DNA from: Plectrocnemia conspersa
Taxonomy: Eukaryota > Arthropoda > Insecta > Trichoptera > Polycentropodidae
DNA length: 64,000 nucleotides
Assembly (NCBI GenBank): GCA_009617715.1
Contig: VTFK01000003.1
Span: 2,356,001 to 2,420,000, forward strand
Direction of reading: 5' to 3'
Shown: in pieces, positions 1 to 12,221 of the stretch
Layout of the letters: every line of letters begins with the position of its first letter
How positions within the stretch are numbered: position 1 is the stretch's first letter
Translations under genes and position numbers: made by a program
The notes under the pieces: generated by a model
Databases searched by the model: none
What the model was told of the DNA's origin: nothing
The model's input: the letters and a program-made list of their open reading frames with translations, nothing else

Positions 1-69
1 ACATATGTAATATTAAATACAGATTATTATTTTATAATCTCACTTTATTTTAATGTATAATATTTGTGA

Positions 70-208
70 GAATAGAAAAATCTAGGAAAACCTTATCTAT
101 GATGATCGATCCGAAACTCTTTAATTCTGATCTTATAACACGGTTAAAATATTTTTTAAAAACATCAGATTTAAACCCAGATCTTTCAGGTATTAATCAC
201 TAACTTGT
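70..208 (-). mobile_element. SINE family A, copy 1
   Basis: On the minus strand it reads from TTAGTGATTAATACCTGAAA and GATCTGGGTTTAAATC (decayed RNA polymerase III B-box) to CGATCATCATAGATAAGG and TTTTCCTAG at its 3' end. The same order is seen in the copies at 8.05, 8.48, 49.8 and 55.8 kb. Confidence 0.65.
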
Positions 209-1965
209 ATTTTCATGAATTTCTCAAATAGGATTGCGTTTCGGTTTGCTATGCTCAGTTCTGAGCCAGAATATCTAAAAGAAAAAAATAACGTGTTCTT
301 TAAAAATATATTATTATTTTATGTACTGAGCTATTGATTAATAGTATTTTTTCTAAAGAGGTCAGAATAAGTAAATGGATATAATGGCTAAACTCATTTG
401 TAAACAAGTTACTCAGACATTCAAAGTTTTATCTATAAATTTATATTTAACGATACAAACTTCTTTAATAAATTATTCTTCACAATACGAAAATAGCACG
501 CTATGACGTTTTTCCATTATCGAAATCGATCCATTGCATATTGAGTGTACTCGAAACGAGGTCACTTTTAAAACAGGTGAACTTTTCGAATAACTGGGAA
601 AACACAGACGATCACTAAAGGTCAATTATAAGAGTACACAGACGATGAGTACAAAGGGGAAAACCTCATCTTCAAAGTGACACAATTTTTCTATGAAATC
701 CTTCAGTTGAGGTAAAATTTAAATGCTTCAAACAATAAAAGACTTACGCATAGCATATCGCGTGTTGTTAATTAATAATTACTTTTTACGATTGACTCGC
801 GAGAGATTAAAATAGTTGCTTACATAAATTGAAATGTTTTACTATTATAAAATATGATATTTTATAATGCTTTCAGAGATAAAGATGCAATAAAAATAGT
901 TTAGGATGCAATCGTAAATGCTGCGTTACGTCACTTGTAATTTTAAATTTGTTCCGTACAAAGGAACGTCCCAATGCTGCCAACCGTGGCGCAACGCAGC
1001 ATCTCCCCTTTACTACCACTCTAATATGTTTGTAATTAATATATCACTGTTTTTGTGTTATTTTGTTCTTTCACTCACGGTCGTGCATGTTGAATGGCTT
1101 GTGTGGAATGACGTGGTCTCGTGTGTTTGTGTGGGAAAAACCGGTACCGACACAGCTCCACCGGCTCGACAGCCGATCGAGAACTGACGAGTTTCAAGAC
1201 GTGTCTCTGGTTTTATGTGAGAGGAACGTGACATGCCAGCGGGTGACCGAGTGCAACCTACGGCAAGTGGTTTAACCCGAGACACAACAAAAGCTCTTCA
1301 TTTCTATGAAATAATATTTGTAAATCAAGTTTATAGTTGGTTGTTGTCCAATATCCAAAGTTCCTGAACTTCAATGAATATGAAGCTGGAGTACTAAAGT
1401 CCAATAATTTACTGTTTAGTAGTTAGTACACAACGAAGAGTTAGCGCATAAAAAGTTATCTTTGCCATTTTAATACAAAAAATATTTATTTAATCTAAAG
1501 AAAAAAATGAAGAAATACCAGGTATCCGAAAACAAAGACTCTGGATTAAACTATTAAGAAGATAACTTAATAGATGACGATTATGTTGGTTAGCTCTTAA
1601 ACGACAATCGACCCCAAGTTTATGGAGCGGAAATATTGCTTCTACGAGTCAATAAATTATGAGGATAGAAGTTGAACGAGTATTTACAAAAGCTATATAT
1701 AAAAAAGCTACATGTATCAATGCAATTTATGATAAAATTAATTTATTGTCCGATTGGTTAAAATTACAATACAAAAATGATCAAATACAACAGATTGTAA
1801 TTAACGGCGAATGATAAGTTTTATAAATTTTGTGGCGAAGATATTTTTAAGCACAATATAATTTATGGCAGAATACACCACATAAGTTACCACAATGTAT
1901 AATGTAAAATGATTATGTAGAAAATATCGTCTAAAATTAAGCACTAAAGAAACGATATTTATGAG
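209..1965. other. Intergenic, with a GC-richer islet
   Basis: Mostly AT-rich DNA without a credible frame. Words resembling the SINE A tail (GATGAGGTTTTCCC on the minus strand) occur near 590-665. The stretch 940-1280 is clearly GC-richer and has short overlapping frames on both strands but no homology; it could be a regulatory or leader exon. Confidence 0.4.
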
Positions 1966-2300
1966 TACAGTAAAGCCTCGATATAACGGACCTCAATAAA
2001 ACGGAATATCCGGACAAATTTGAAACTTATTTTAAACATCCTGATAATGTTATTGTTGTTTAAATCCAATTGTCACCAAGCGGTGACAATTGAACGTCAT
2101 AACTAAGACAGCTGGCCAGCCAGTCCACCCGCGCTGCAGTCGGCTTTTGCCGCTCCCTCGGTGTGATTGTATAGCCGATTTTCTGAGCGATTACGTTTCA
2201 TAATTACGTAAATTAAAAATGTGAATAAATAATAAAAATATTGAAGTTTTAGAATCGTATTACAATCCCAAGGCATGCGTCGCATCTACCGCATGTATGG
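1966..2300 (+). mobile_element. Pogo/Tigger-type transposon end with adjacent hairpin
   Basis: After a TA dinucleotide the sequence begins CAGTAAAGCCTCGATATAAC then GGACC, close to the inverted-repeat ends of pogo/Tigger elements (CAGT.AA.CCTCGAT.A.CGG). A perfect 11-bp hairpin (CAATTGTCACC, loop AAGC, and its complement) sits at 2067-2092, and a GC-rich block follows at 2105-2180. The other end was not found, so it is a fragment. Confidence 0.5.
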
Positions 2301-5300
2301 ACCACTAATATATACATATATATTGCGTTCCAATAAAAAATAAACGAGAAGAAAATATTGTATAAATGCTGATATACAGGGCCCAAAGGATATCCTATGC
2401 TCAAGGCTTAAATAAGAGCTCTCGAAAGCGAAGAAGCAACCACTTCCCTCTTCACGCCAAACCCTGGTCTACCTCGACGTCCGGAATGCAGAGTTCATCC
2501 CGCTTTGGAAACCACTGGATCCTTGGGACGCAGATTTGGATAGACTACTTTACGTATATCATAAAATAAATATATACACTGTACGTGAACGTTATTCAAA
2601 TTGTTGCACAATAATAATTATCAATAATAACAGTTTTGCCTTTTATTAAAATCAACACATTCACCTTTCATGACCTTTGCTAGGACAGATGAATGAGTTA
2701 ATTTTTGGTTAGGCCAGCATATTCACAAGTATATATTAGAAATAAGGTTTTATCTTTTAATTTAGATAAAAGTAAATTTAAAAAAAAATATTTATTTCCA
2801 CTAATATGGAAATAATTTTAATAGTATTTCTTAAGCGACGACGACGACGATATGCGGTCTGCATAGTTATATCTATACAAATTAATAAATGTATATTTTT
2901 ACATATGTATATATGTAATTCATACATTCAAGTCAATTTTTGTTTTAAAATACTTCTTACGATTCTTTAATTGGAATAAAATGGATCTAATTCACTATAT
3001 ACTATTATTAATATATTATGCATATATGAAAAATCATTTAAATTTATATATAATCAGAAGAAAACGGAAAGATAAATGCATTTAATCAGTAGTTTAGGAT
3101 TATTTATCAAATTATTATAACTGATGTAAAAGTATTTTTTACGCCTTTTAATATTTTTTTTTCTCATAAGTTTTATTACTAATAAGTATGACAAGTAAAT
3201 ACTATGTTTCATTATTAATAAGTATATATATAAGTCAAACCTATTTAAAAGTCCCTAACACAGACATGTATATCTGTAAACAATATAAATGTTATACGTC
3301 ATACATTAAATTTCGTCTATGGTAAAATATTGAAGTGTGCTAAAAAATTAAAGTAGTTTTAGAACACTCACATAGAGTGATTTTTATTAATATTTGGGTT
3401 CAATGTTTGAAAACTCGAGTTAAACTTTTAAGAAAACAACAAAGTGATTAAATCTGTATTACCTTCAAATGGACGTGTGTCATTTAAATGTAGAAGTCGA
3501 ATTAAGTTTTAACCATTACATTAAAAATCGTATGTAATTTATTGCTTACGAAAATTTAGGAAACAAAAATTATAGTAATTTACAAATTATCTTGTTACCA
3601 TTTTTTTTTGTCAACATACATTTTTTAATACATTCTTTGATTTCTCTTAAATTTTACGTGTACTAGAAAGTATGCAATATCATAATAAACATGAAACTGC
3701 GAAATTTTATATTGAGTGTTTTATGGAAAAGTCATAGATTTGCTCATTTTATTTGCAGTACAATAGCCACCTGGACATGACGGTGGAAACGTATTTAATT
3801 AGCATTATAAAGTATACAGATGGAAAGATAAAGTGTTCTTGGATTTTTATGTAAGGTTATACACAAATTGAGTGAATCGTTAACGCGAGAAGGCGTTACT
3901 ATTGCGCCACGCAAATATAATTATTTACTTAATTGTCGGTAATCCGTTATTTATTGATTCAATTTTAGAATATTACCATAAACTTCCCAGCCAAATTGCA
4001 AGTTGCTACTTGGAGACGGACCTTGTCCGATGAAGCTCTTCTTATATTTGATCTTCCATTTGCTCCAAGCAAAGGTCAAGTCAGCTAAACCACATCCTCG
4101 ATAATTCTCATTCTTTATTTAACAATTACCAAAATCGCTGGAAAGTACTAAATATTATTACACAAATCTCAATGGAAACCACTTTTAATTGTTGCGAAAA
4201 TTTGCTTCGAATAGGCAATTCGATTTCCAAAAAGTTGCAAAAGGGAGTTGCATTTATCGAAGACCTTCAATTAATCACCAGTATGTGTTGCGCACATATG
4301 ACGTTAATATTTAGTACATTATGTAGAAAGGGTTCATGCGAGTCAAGACCGATTGATATTAAAAAATACTGAGCAACTCATTTGCGATTGCTATATGGCA
4401 AGATCACGGCCGAGTTAAGAGTAATTAATGGAGATCACCATAGCATTGTTAACGATTTCAGCTCCTCGGAAGGTTAGCTAGAAAATTACAGCGAGATTAG
4501 TGCGACTATAATCGAAGCTGTAACATCTTTGACACGACTACAGCTATTACTTATTAGCAAAAAAATACGTAAAAGAAACTATATATATAGTATTTTTTGT
4601 GCGGGCCAAAACGTCAATGGTAATATATCGAATTAAATAAAAGGTTTATCTTGAGATGTAATGATATTTACAATACTGTTGCGGTGAGAACAACTTTATA
4701 TAAGAATATACAAAAGACTTTATAGTAACTGCATACATCAAAGACCCAAAGAATAAAAGTTTCATGTTTTCTTTCAAATAAAAACTGCTGAATATGTAGA
4801 ATCAGATTAAACTGCTAACTAAATAATTTACTGTAAAAATGTGTTAAGCTACATAATTAACATGTATTTCTACTATATATGTTTTTATATTAGGTTTTTA
4901 CTATTTAAAATTGTATCAAGAAGTAAAACATGTCGTTTTGTTTTATATAAAGGTGAAATAATTAGATAAGATATGCTTTCATTTAGATTAAATCTGATTT
5001 AACCAAAAAAATATGATAGTACTATTTAAAATAATGTCACGCCCTTCGTAAAATATAATTAACTATTTAAAATTAAATTCTTGAAACACTTTTATTTACC
5101 TTTGAACAGACTATTATTATTTTTGAGTAAATTACAATTTTATTGTCAAAAATCGATAAAAACCATTATAAAACTTTTTATATTATTTGTTATAAATTAT
5201 GAAAATATCAGTTAAATTACAAATGCCTACTATTATGTAAATTAATTTGTTCTTGCCTTGAAATTTTTAATTCACAAAAAAATATGTGTTCGGTTTCTTT

Positions 5301-5704
5301 CAATTTATTTTATTTTAATAAATATACATTAGTTTTAAGACGCATATTATTAATGTAGACATTCTGAATTAATGTCTTTCTTAAATAAAATTTAAGATTC
5401 ACTGATATCATTATGTTAATTTTTAGTATAGAAATAATTTGTTTTATACTGTACAACTATTCTTACAATAATTTATTTTAGGTGATCTCGAAATTAATGC
5501 TGATTTTTTTTAAATTTAAGTTTTAACAATCAGTCTTGCTATTACGGTTGATACTTGAGAACGTTTTTTGTTATATCTGATATTTTAAAAATAAAACTGG
5601 GCCATAAAATGTACGATGGCAGAAATTCTACTAAATGAACAATCTATATAAAATTGCATATTATATGAATTTCTTAAAAAATTCGGCATTTAAAAATTCA
5701 TTTA
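2301..5704. other. Intergenic
   Basis: A GC-richer patch at 2395-2540 (67-codon frame, not recognised) and another at 3990-4530 containing a 66-codon frame. The rest is AT-rich sequence with homopolymers. No gene, tRNA or clear element was recognised. Confidence 0.4.
2836..2850. repeat. Short CGA trinucleotide microsatellite
   Basis: Five CGA units in a row (GCGACGACGACGACGATATG). Non-coding context. Confidence 0.8.
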
Positions 5705-5860
5705 TTAGAAGATGGTTTAAAAAAATCCAAGCGATGATGTCCAGGTTGCAGAAATGGAAGCAAATCCTACTCAAACCATACATCAGTCGGCCGTAAAACT
5801 AAAAAAATATAGACTTTACATAGTACATGATAAATTCAATACTATATCATAATCATATTT
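5705..5860 (+). pseudogene. Possible mariner-like transposase scrap
   Basis: The plus strand reads RRWFKK, then DDVQVAEMEANPTQTIHQSA and VKLKKYRLYIVHDKFNTIS after a short deletion. This layout resembles the N-terminal helix-turn-helix part of mariner transposases (WFK…, DD.LxxxxExNPxQT…, KK…W.PHDL). It is only about 50 residues with changed key residues, so the assignment is tentative. Confidence 0.4.
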
Positions 5861-5922
5861 TAAAATAAAAATCGAAATTATTTTTTTGCTGTATCTAAAA
5901 TATTTTTTTTATTACTGTAGTT

Positions 5923-6228
5923 ATGTTTAAATTCACAGATTTAGTCAGTTTTACCGAAAATATAATATGTGATAGAAACAATTGTATTTTTTTATTGGAA
6001 TTAATATTGCTTATTCAAAAGCACATGTTAAATATTAAGAAGGGCGTTTTTGTGTGTAAACTGTTCATACGTTTAATAAAAAATGGATTACTAACAGGTT
6101 CTCTCACTCCTATCAAAAAACACCGATTAATCTGGAAACGTCTAATGGAAATTTCGGTCAATATAAATTATAAGTCTAATATAACGCGAAAGAGCATTAG
6201 ACATAAACCATCAGCGGTTTTAACATAA
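5923..6228 (+). CDS. Unrecognised 101-codon ORF
   Basis: An ATG-started frame of 101 codons with a hydrophobic middle (FLLELILLIQK) and a basic C-terminal third (KKHRLIWKRLMEISV). Its base composition does not differ from the AT-rich surroundings. No splice context or homology is seen. In such AT-rich DNA it may be chance; I give it little weight. Confidence 0.15.
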   Translation: MFKFTDLVSFTENIICDRNNCIFLLELILLIQKHMLNIKKGVFVCKLFIRLIKNGLLTGSLTPIKKHRLIWKRLMEISVNINYKSNITRKSIRHKPSAVLT

Positions 6229-6917
6229 ACTAATATACTATAAACATTGCATATTCTTATGCTAGTAAAGCTTAAAAAATATATATTAAACAATATTAAA
6301 AATATTCATGACTACATTTAAAATTTCTGTCTATTTTTAGCTATATAGCTATATTAAAGTGTTAAACCTGACTAGTGTAAATCAGTGAAAATAATAAACT
6401 TAAAACATATTTTAAAAGTGAAAAACTCCTAATAAAAAGTCAAGATTGACAACATGAAAATGCGCAATTTTAGATCTTGGAAAACCCAGTAGTTGAAGGC
6501 CACACTTTTTTCCTTTACTTATACATATATTATATATATATTTACAACGGTGAACGAAAGAGTTTTTTTCTATGTATAATATATCTTATCTCATGAATTT
6601 TCGATAGTCGTATACAACACAAACATTAACAAAATTTATTGATATCACAGTTGCATTGTTAGGTTTCCTATAAAAAATAGTATAATCTCACTGTAATCAC
6701 ATGTTTAAAGATGATATACGTAGATATAAGTCAACATCTCAAAGCCTAATAAAATTACTATAAAAGATAGGAAAAAATAAATAAATTGATAAAAGAACAT
6801 CATGAATGCAATTGCATTAAGAAATTAATGTTTTCTGATCGTAAATTCCATATAATACGTCTCTATGTGTCAATTGCACGTCATAAATGTATACGTCATA
6901 TTTGTACAGTATAAATC

Positions 6918-6965
6918 AGGGATGGCCAAACTTGTGAGGGCTCAGGGCTGGGGGCAATATTGACT
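6918..6965 (+). mobile_element. hAT-like terminal sequence
   Basis: CAGGGATGGCCAAACTTGTG then AGGGCTCAGGGC resembles the widespread CAGGG(G/A)TGGCCAA ends of hAT elements. No partner end was found downstream, so it is a single decayed terminus at best. Confidence 0.35.
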
Positions 6966-7529
6966 GATTGTGCACTATTTAATTAATATGAATATAGGTA
7001 ATTTATTAAGAACTGGAATGTTTGTGCTATAGTTCGTCTCAAGATTGCTCTTAGGGGACTACTGGGTTTAGACTAAACCGAATGATTGAAGTTATGATGA
7101 GAATCGAGGTTCAAAATGGAAAGATCTGAATTTTGTAGTCATAACTATGCTGCCTGTATTGATAGCTGGACTCTATCAGGGCAAACTTTACTGAATTAAT
7201 GATTGAACTCTATTGAATGTCAAAAGCCAAACACTTAATAACAGAATAACAAAATCATCCTGCCTTATTCTTCCATCGTCTCAGCATCCAATTATAAATT
7301 CTGTAAAATATGTATTATACATAAAAACAGTTTTACTACACCCAGTTGATTGCATAAATAAATAAAAATGTAATAATGCGATTGAAGCGCATTGACACAG
7401 ATATATATGAGTTTTATGCCTGAAAATGTCATTACAATTCGTATAACAATCACTTTTTAAGAAATGACGCACTTAAAGTAAATTTATATATTGATACTGT
7501 CTCACTGTACTTTGTTTAATATATTAAAT

Positions 7530-7857
7530 ATTTTTAATATTTCGTTGTAACCTGACAGGCGTAAGCCCAATGCGTTATAACGGGGTAAAACTGTACCAAC
7601 TGATTAAGTCAATCAGATATAATGAATACCTACAAGTACCTAGGTATTAACCACCAGATTGAAAGTTTGGGAATCGGGAATAAATGAATATGTGTAATAT
7701 AACTAATAACCAATAGATGTCACTACAGCTGGCGTCGGTTTTTTTTATAATAGCGCATTTTTATATAAAAAAATTTGAGTGCCACTGCCGTGGCTCGAAC
7801 CCAATCTCATATTTACTAGTCTGAGAAGTTACGGACTACGCTGTTCCGTCCTTAATA
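7530..7857 (-). mobile_element. SINE family B, near full-length copy with tRNA-like head
   Basis: On the minus strand the 5' end is tRNA-like: GGACGGAACAGCGTAGTCCG with an A-box-like AGCGTAGTCCGT (7842-7831) and a perfect B-box GGGTTCGAGCC (7802-7792). A body with GACATCTATTGG and GGTGGTTAATACC, TATTCATTATATCTGATTG, and the tail AACGCATTGGGCTTACGCC, TGTCAGGTTACAACGAAA follow. Body and tail recur at 46.7 and 56.6 kb. Confidence 0.75.
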
Positions 7858-7905
7858 TTGTTTTATTAATTGTAAATCTTCCGTTACAACATGACAGGCG
7901 TTGCA
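7858..7905 (-). mobile_element. SINE family B tail fragment abutting the 7.5-kb copy
   Basis: The minus strand reads CAACGCCTGTCATGTTGTAA then CGGAAGATTTACAATTAA, a shortened version of the family B 3' end. It lies directly before the head of the neighbouring copy, so one SINE seems to have landed in the tail of another. Confidence 0.5.
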
Positions 7906-8049
7906 TTGTGGTTCACAAAATCAACAACTAATAAGAAAATGTTGGGACACACTAAATTTAAAATCAATAAGATTACAATCAATAGATGTCATTCTGCATG
8001 ACGTATCTCGATTTTATTTTAATTATTCATCACTTAGTTCATCCGTAAG

Positions 8050-8345
8050 AATAGAATAATTTAGGAAAACCTCATCTTTAATGATCGATCATAATTATAC
8101 ATTAATCAGGCGCGTAAGATGAGATACATTCCCTTTCGCTCGCTCGCGTGTTAAATGCCTACAGCGAGTGAGAGATAAGGGCGTGCGTTGCATGCTTTTC
8201 GTACGCCCACTTCTTATCTCACCGTACGTGCCTGATATTAATCACTAATTTCGATCTCCTAAACATGTTAAAAATTGAATAACACAAGGTTGTATATGGC
8301 ACTAGAACCCAGGTCTTTCTGGTATTAGTCACCAACAGATATCAC
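8050..8345 (-). mobile_element. SINE family A, copy 2, interrupted by a MITE
   Basis: The minus strand has TTGGTGACTAATACC, then GACCTGGGTTCTAGTGCC (B-box variant), GAGATCGAAATTAGTGATTA and, beyond the inserted MITE at 8104-8236, ATAATTATGATCGATCAT and GATGAGGTTTTCC. Removing the MITE restores the arrangement seen in the 8.48-kb and 55.8-kb copies. Confidence 0.7.
8104..8236. mobile_element. 133-bp MITE nested in SINE A copy 2
   Basis: Terminal inverted repeats of about 22 bp (ATCAGGCGCGTAAGATGAGA at the left; TCTCACCGTACGTGCCTGAT at the right) enclose a GC-richer interior with AGCGAGTGAGAG. The flanks carry ATTA on both sides, a likely target duplication. Uninterrupted SINE A copies at 8.5 and 55.9 kb show the empty site. 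Confidence 0.7.
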
Positions 8346-8481
8346 TGGTATATCGTACTGGTCAAATATACAAAACAAAAAATAATGTACATATGTCATA
8401 TAAAAAAAAACACTCCACGTTTTACGGTTTACGACACACTTTTGTAATAACATTGTATTCTTCAATCAATCAATTATGTTA

Positions 8482-8565
8482 TATCTGTGAGATCGAAGTT
8501 AGTGATTATTATGTAATTTAATTTCGACTAATCATCACAGATTAGGTTTTCCCAGATTTCTCTAT
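8482..8565 (+). mobile_element. SINE family A, copy 3 (3' part)
   Basis: It contains GAGATCGAAGTTAGTGATTA, TTTCGACTAATCATCACAG and ATTAGGTTTTCCCAG, matching the 3' half of the other copies in plus orientation. The tRNA-like head is missing, so it is 5'-truncated. Confidence 0.65.
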
Positions 8566-11203
8566 TTATGTTAACTTTTCCCATATTAGTTGTAAATTTT
8601 TCCATCAGCCGGTAGTTATATTTTAATAAGCTTTCCTTTTAAAATTTGCTATTCAATACAATATTTGTATCATTTTCCTTTATCTGGTAAATCAAAGAAA
8701 AATAAGGAAACAATTTTATTTTGTATCTGGAGAGCAAATTGGATTTTCCCAGAATTAAAAAAAAAATACCCTACGTGTCTTTAGGTGTCTTTATCAAATT
8801 CAGTTAAAAACACTTCAAAAAATATTCCCAATATACAATTAAATAGTTATGTATATACTAATCTAGTTGGTATCATAATTAATATTACACAAGCACCATG
8901 TGAAAACTGACCCGAGCAATTTAGCAGTGACTTTAATCACACTTGCTAGTGCAATATTGCAATAATAACAAGTGTTTAACAATAATTACCTAGGCATAAT
9001 AAAAGTTAAACTTTGTCCATTATAAATATTCATGGAATAAACAGAACATTTAAAAAGTGAAAAAACTGTGTTGTTATATTTATATTATGTTATGAAATTG
9101 TATATTAATATAACCATTAACACACAAGGTTCAGTTGGGTTAATAGGTTATTTACTGAAACTAATGTAGAAAGTTTGTTTTTATTTAAACTACCCTAAAT
9201 AATATGCTAAAGTTGTGCAGTGTTTAAAATTAAAACAGTTTCATTTTTATTTAAAGAAAACGGAAAGAATTCAACATAAGATAATAAGCGGGGATCCCGC
9301 AGAATAAAAATGATATAATATAAATATGTATGCTTAGAAAAACTTGAAGCAAAAGTTGAACATAAATCCTAAATTTGTAATATGTAAATGAATACTAAAG
9401 TTTAAAAATGTTGTTTTTTTATAAAATGCATAAACTATTGTTAAGATTTCAACATAAAAATGGCTTGAAAATTTAAATTATTAAATTATTAATATCCTTC
9501 TACAGAAGAAATGAAAATAAAGTTCTAATTTTATTTATTCCTTTTTATTGATTATTGATATTTACAGAATAGTAATATTCGCTGATGTTAAAGGTTAATC
9601 ATCAACAAATTAAAAATTACGTATTATTTTTTTTCGCTATTCTTAAACGTTGGTCTAAAAATATATTTTATTTATTATATATATTTTTTAATTATGTATA
9701 AACTCATTATATTTTTGAAATATTTTTTAAGCTAAACCTATGTCTTATTAAATATAATTTAAGACAGTTATACAATCTTAAATGCTGATTTAGAGCTATG
9801 AAAGATTTAGATTTAGATCACATGGTACGTCAAATTCATATATTGCGTAAACCGCTAAGTATCCTTGGTCAGTTTTTGACATTTGAACCTGATTTTTTTT
9901 TCGTGAAAGAGAAACTTATTATACATTGTAATTTACCATTGTTGGCAAGCTTTAAAAATATAGTCGTTGTGGGGAAATGTGTCATCAAACGGGCGAAATA
10001 AAAATACTCAAGCGCGAAAAATCTTTTGGTGCCTGTTTTACAATTGGAAATAAAATGAACTCTCTTCACATGATTGATTCCGATAAACGCTTTACAGCCA
10101 AACAAAGAACAAACGCCGTAATATGGATATTACATAATAGACGTACAAAACGACGACAGCAAGGTCGTTGTGAAACTATGAATGTGGGAGGCCCTAGATT
10201 TGCCAGAACAATTTTTTTTGTAATAGTAAAATGAAATACAACTTATATTTTGAAATCATAAATGAGCCATTTATGAAAATATTAGCAATTTAATTTAATG
10301 AATTCGTACAAATTTATAGAAAGAAAGGTAACTCATACAATTGTAATAAAAAATATATAATTAAACAGCATATGGGTAAAGTATCATTTATAAAACGCAT
10401 TGCTCTTATTCATATTATTATTGAAAGATTTAATATTTTTTTAGTTACCATATATTTAAAAAATAAATTGTTGCAGTCTACAAAAAAATACGATATGTTT
10501 ATATTAATTTGTATTTTAAACAATTTGATTTCTCAAGAATTGCATATTGTTTTCTAAGCAAAATAGAGTATTCTCTTCGGCTTTTAAATAGTTAAAATAT
10601 GATTCGCCAATCATCTTCAGTAAATTTATTTAATAACTTTGATGTAGTCATGAAAGCAGCTTAAATTAAAATAATAAAAATATTATAAAACAAGTTGAGA
10701 ACCTCAAAATAAAATGTATTGGAATAATGAGCTATGAAATATACCATGAGACTTTGCTGTTAATCAAGAGTTAAACAAATTAAAAAAAATATTAAGGGCA
10801 ACATGGCTTTGACTCTTATTGGATCAAAGGTAAAAAAAAATATTTTTTGAAACTACATACAATTTTATTTTTGCCTAAAATTATATTTAAAAGACTGGTT
10901 TCTTCGCCATAAATCAAAATTACGCATAGCACTGTCCACAATACAACGTTAAGTCGATAAATTATGAAAGTTAAGTTTCCAAGCACATTTTCTTACGTAG
11001 TTTGTGAGGGAAATATTCGAGAATTTCGCTTTACGCCACAAAACTGAGTTGGTTATTTTATTCAAATAAAATAACAGTTAATCTAAATATATACAAACTA
11101 AATATTTATGATTCAACAAAACATACTTATTATAATCATATTTTTTTCAAATATTAGAAGCAAACATTTTATAAACAGCAGCACTAATAAAAAAATATAT
11201 AGA
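8566..11203. other. Intergenic
   Basis: AT-rich throughout. Frames at 9798-10001 and 9977-10234 overlap and encode unrecognised peptides; the second is basic (RRTKRRQQGR). Neither has a splice or promoter context. Nothing else seen. Confidence 0.4.
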
Positions 11204-11670
11204 CCCTTTGAGCGGTATCGCCGTACATGTACGGCGATCAATCTTTCACTGTTTTGTGGTACCCCAGATAGTTATATATTTACATAAATAACTGAAAAAA
11301 TAATAAATAAAAAACATAATGAAAATATATTAATTTGATTTAATGTAAATGATTTTTATATAAACTAATACCAGTAAATTAAGGAGTAAGATATAAATGA
11401 GCATAACAAAAAATATTTTGTATTAATTTGATAAGAAATATTGAGAGCCTCTGAATTGATATAAAAAAATTCCATAGAAGCCGAATATTATATAAAATGA
11501 TTTAAAATCAATTATCTAAATTTATTAATAAAAAACGTTAAAAATTTTTTTTCAAACAAACTAATACAAAAAAGTACTAAAATAAATTAGAGCAATTAAA
11601 CGTTGAAAATCATTGTTTTTTTTTATAGTTTACTATAAATGAAATATAAAATAATAATAAATAAAAATAC
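11204..11670. mobile_element. Family D repeat, truncated copy
   Basis: It aligns with the reverse complement of 47020-47440 over most of its length. Shared blocks include CTTTGAG, CCGTACATGTACGG, CTTTCACTGTT, ATAACAAAAAATATTTT, GCCTCTGAATTGA, CTAATACAAAAAAGTA and a long AT-rich distal stretch. The CAGGGACG ends found on the other copy are absent here, so it is truncated at both sides, or else the true element ends lie at the homology edges. A perfect 22-nt palindrome centred on ACATGT sits at 11217-11238. Confidence 0.75.
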
Positions 11671-11942
11671 ATATTCTTACGCAAAAAAGGAAATAAAATC
11701 CCATTACCAATGAAATTTTGAATGTAAAATTTTTCATTCACAGAAAGGCAGAAATCGCAAGAATATTATAAAATTACATCTGTTTGTGAGCCAACAAGAT
11801 TTTGCAATAATATTAACGAAAGTCTATTATATAAACATTTAGAATTAACGTACATCATCACTCATTCTGCAGCTCACAAATTATAAATGTTACTTGAATT
11901 CACGAGGTACGAATAGTCGACTTTGAATCCATACCAAGATCA

Positions 11943-12221
11943 GTCGGTCGATAAGAGAGAAATCTTCCCGTCGACCGACCTCAAGAGTCAGCTAATCCGG
12001 TCTTTAACATATAGACATACAACTTTGCTCACTTGGACAGCCGACATATGCCGCTCATCGACTTCAATATGCACCATTTTCAAATTGAGAACGTGTTGAA
12101 AGTCGACGACAATGAACGATCCTGGCTTTATGCATCGCGAAAATGCTTGAGCACAATCAGCTACAGCAGATTCCGCGATCATCTATTTATTCGTACGTCG
12201 GTTCTTTGTATTCTTAAATAA
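11943..12221 (+). other. GC-richer islet with a possible first coding exon
   Basis: An inverted repeat GTCGGTCGA…TCGACCGAC stands at 11943-11980. From the ATG at 12048 a frame of 57 codons runs to a stop at 12219, with more G/C in third positions than the flanks. A splice donor CGTACGTC at 12192/12193 would end an exon of 145 nt. The encoded start MPLIDFNMHHFQIENVLK is not recognised. No downstream exon could be joined to it. It may be a first exon, a conserved regulatory block or a retroelement scrap. Confidence 0.25.
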
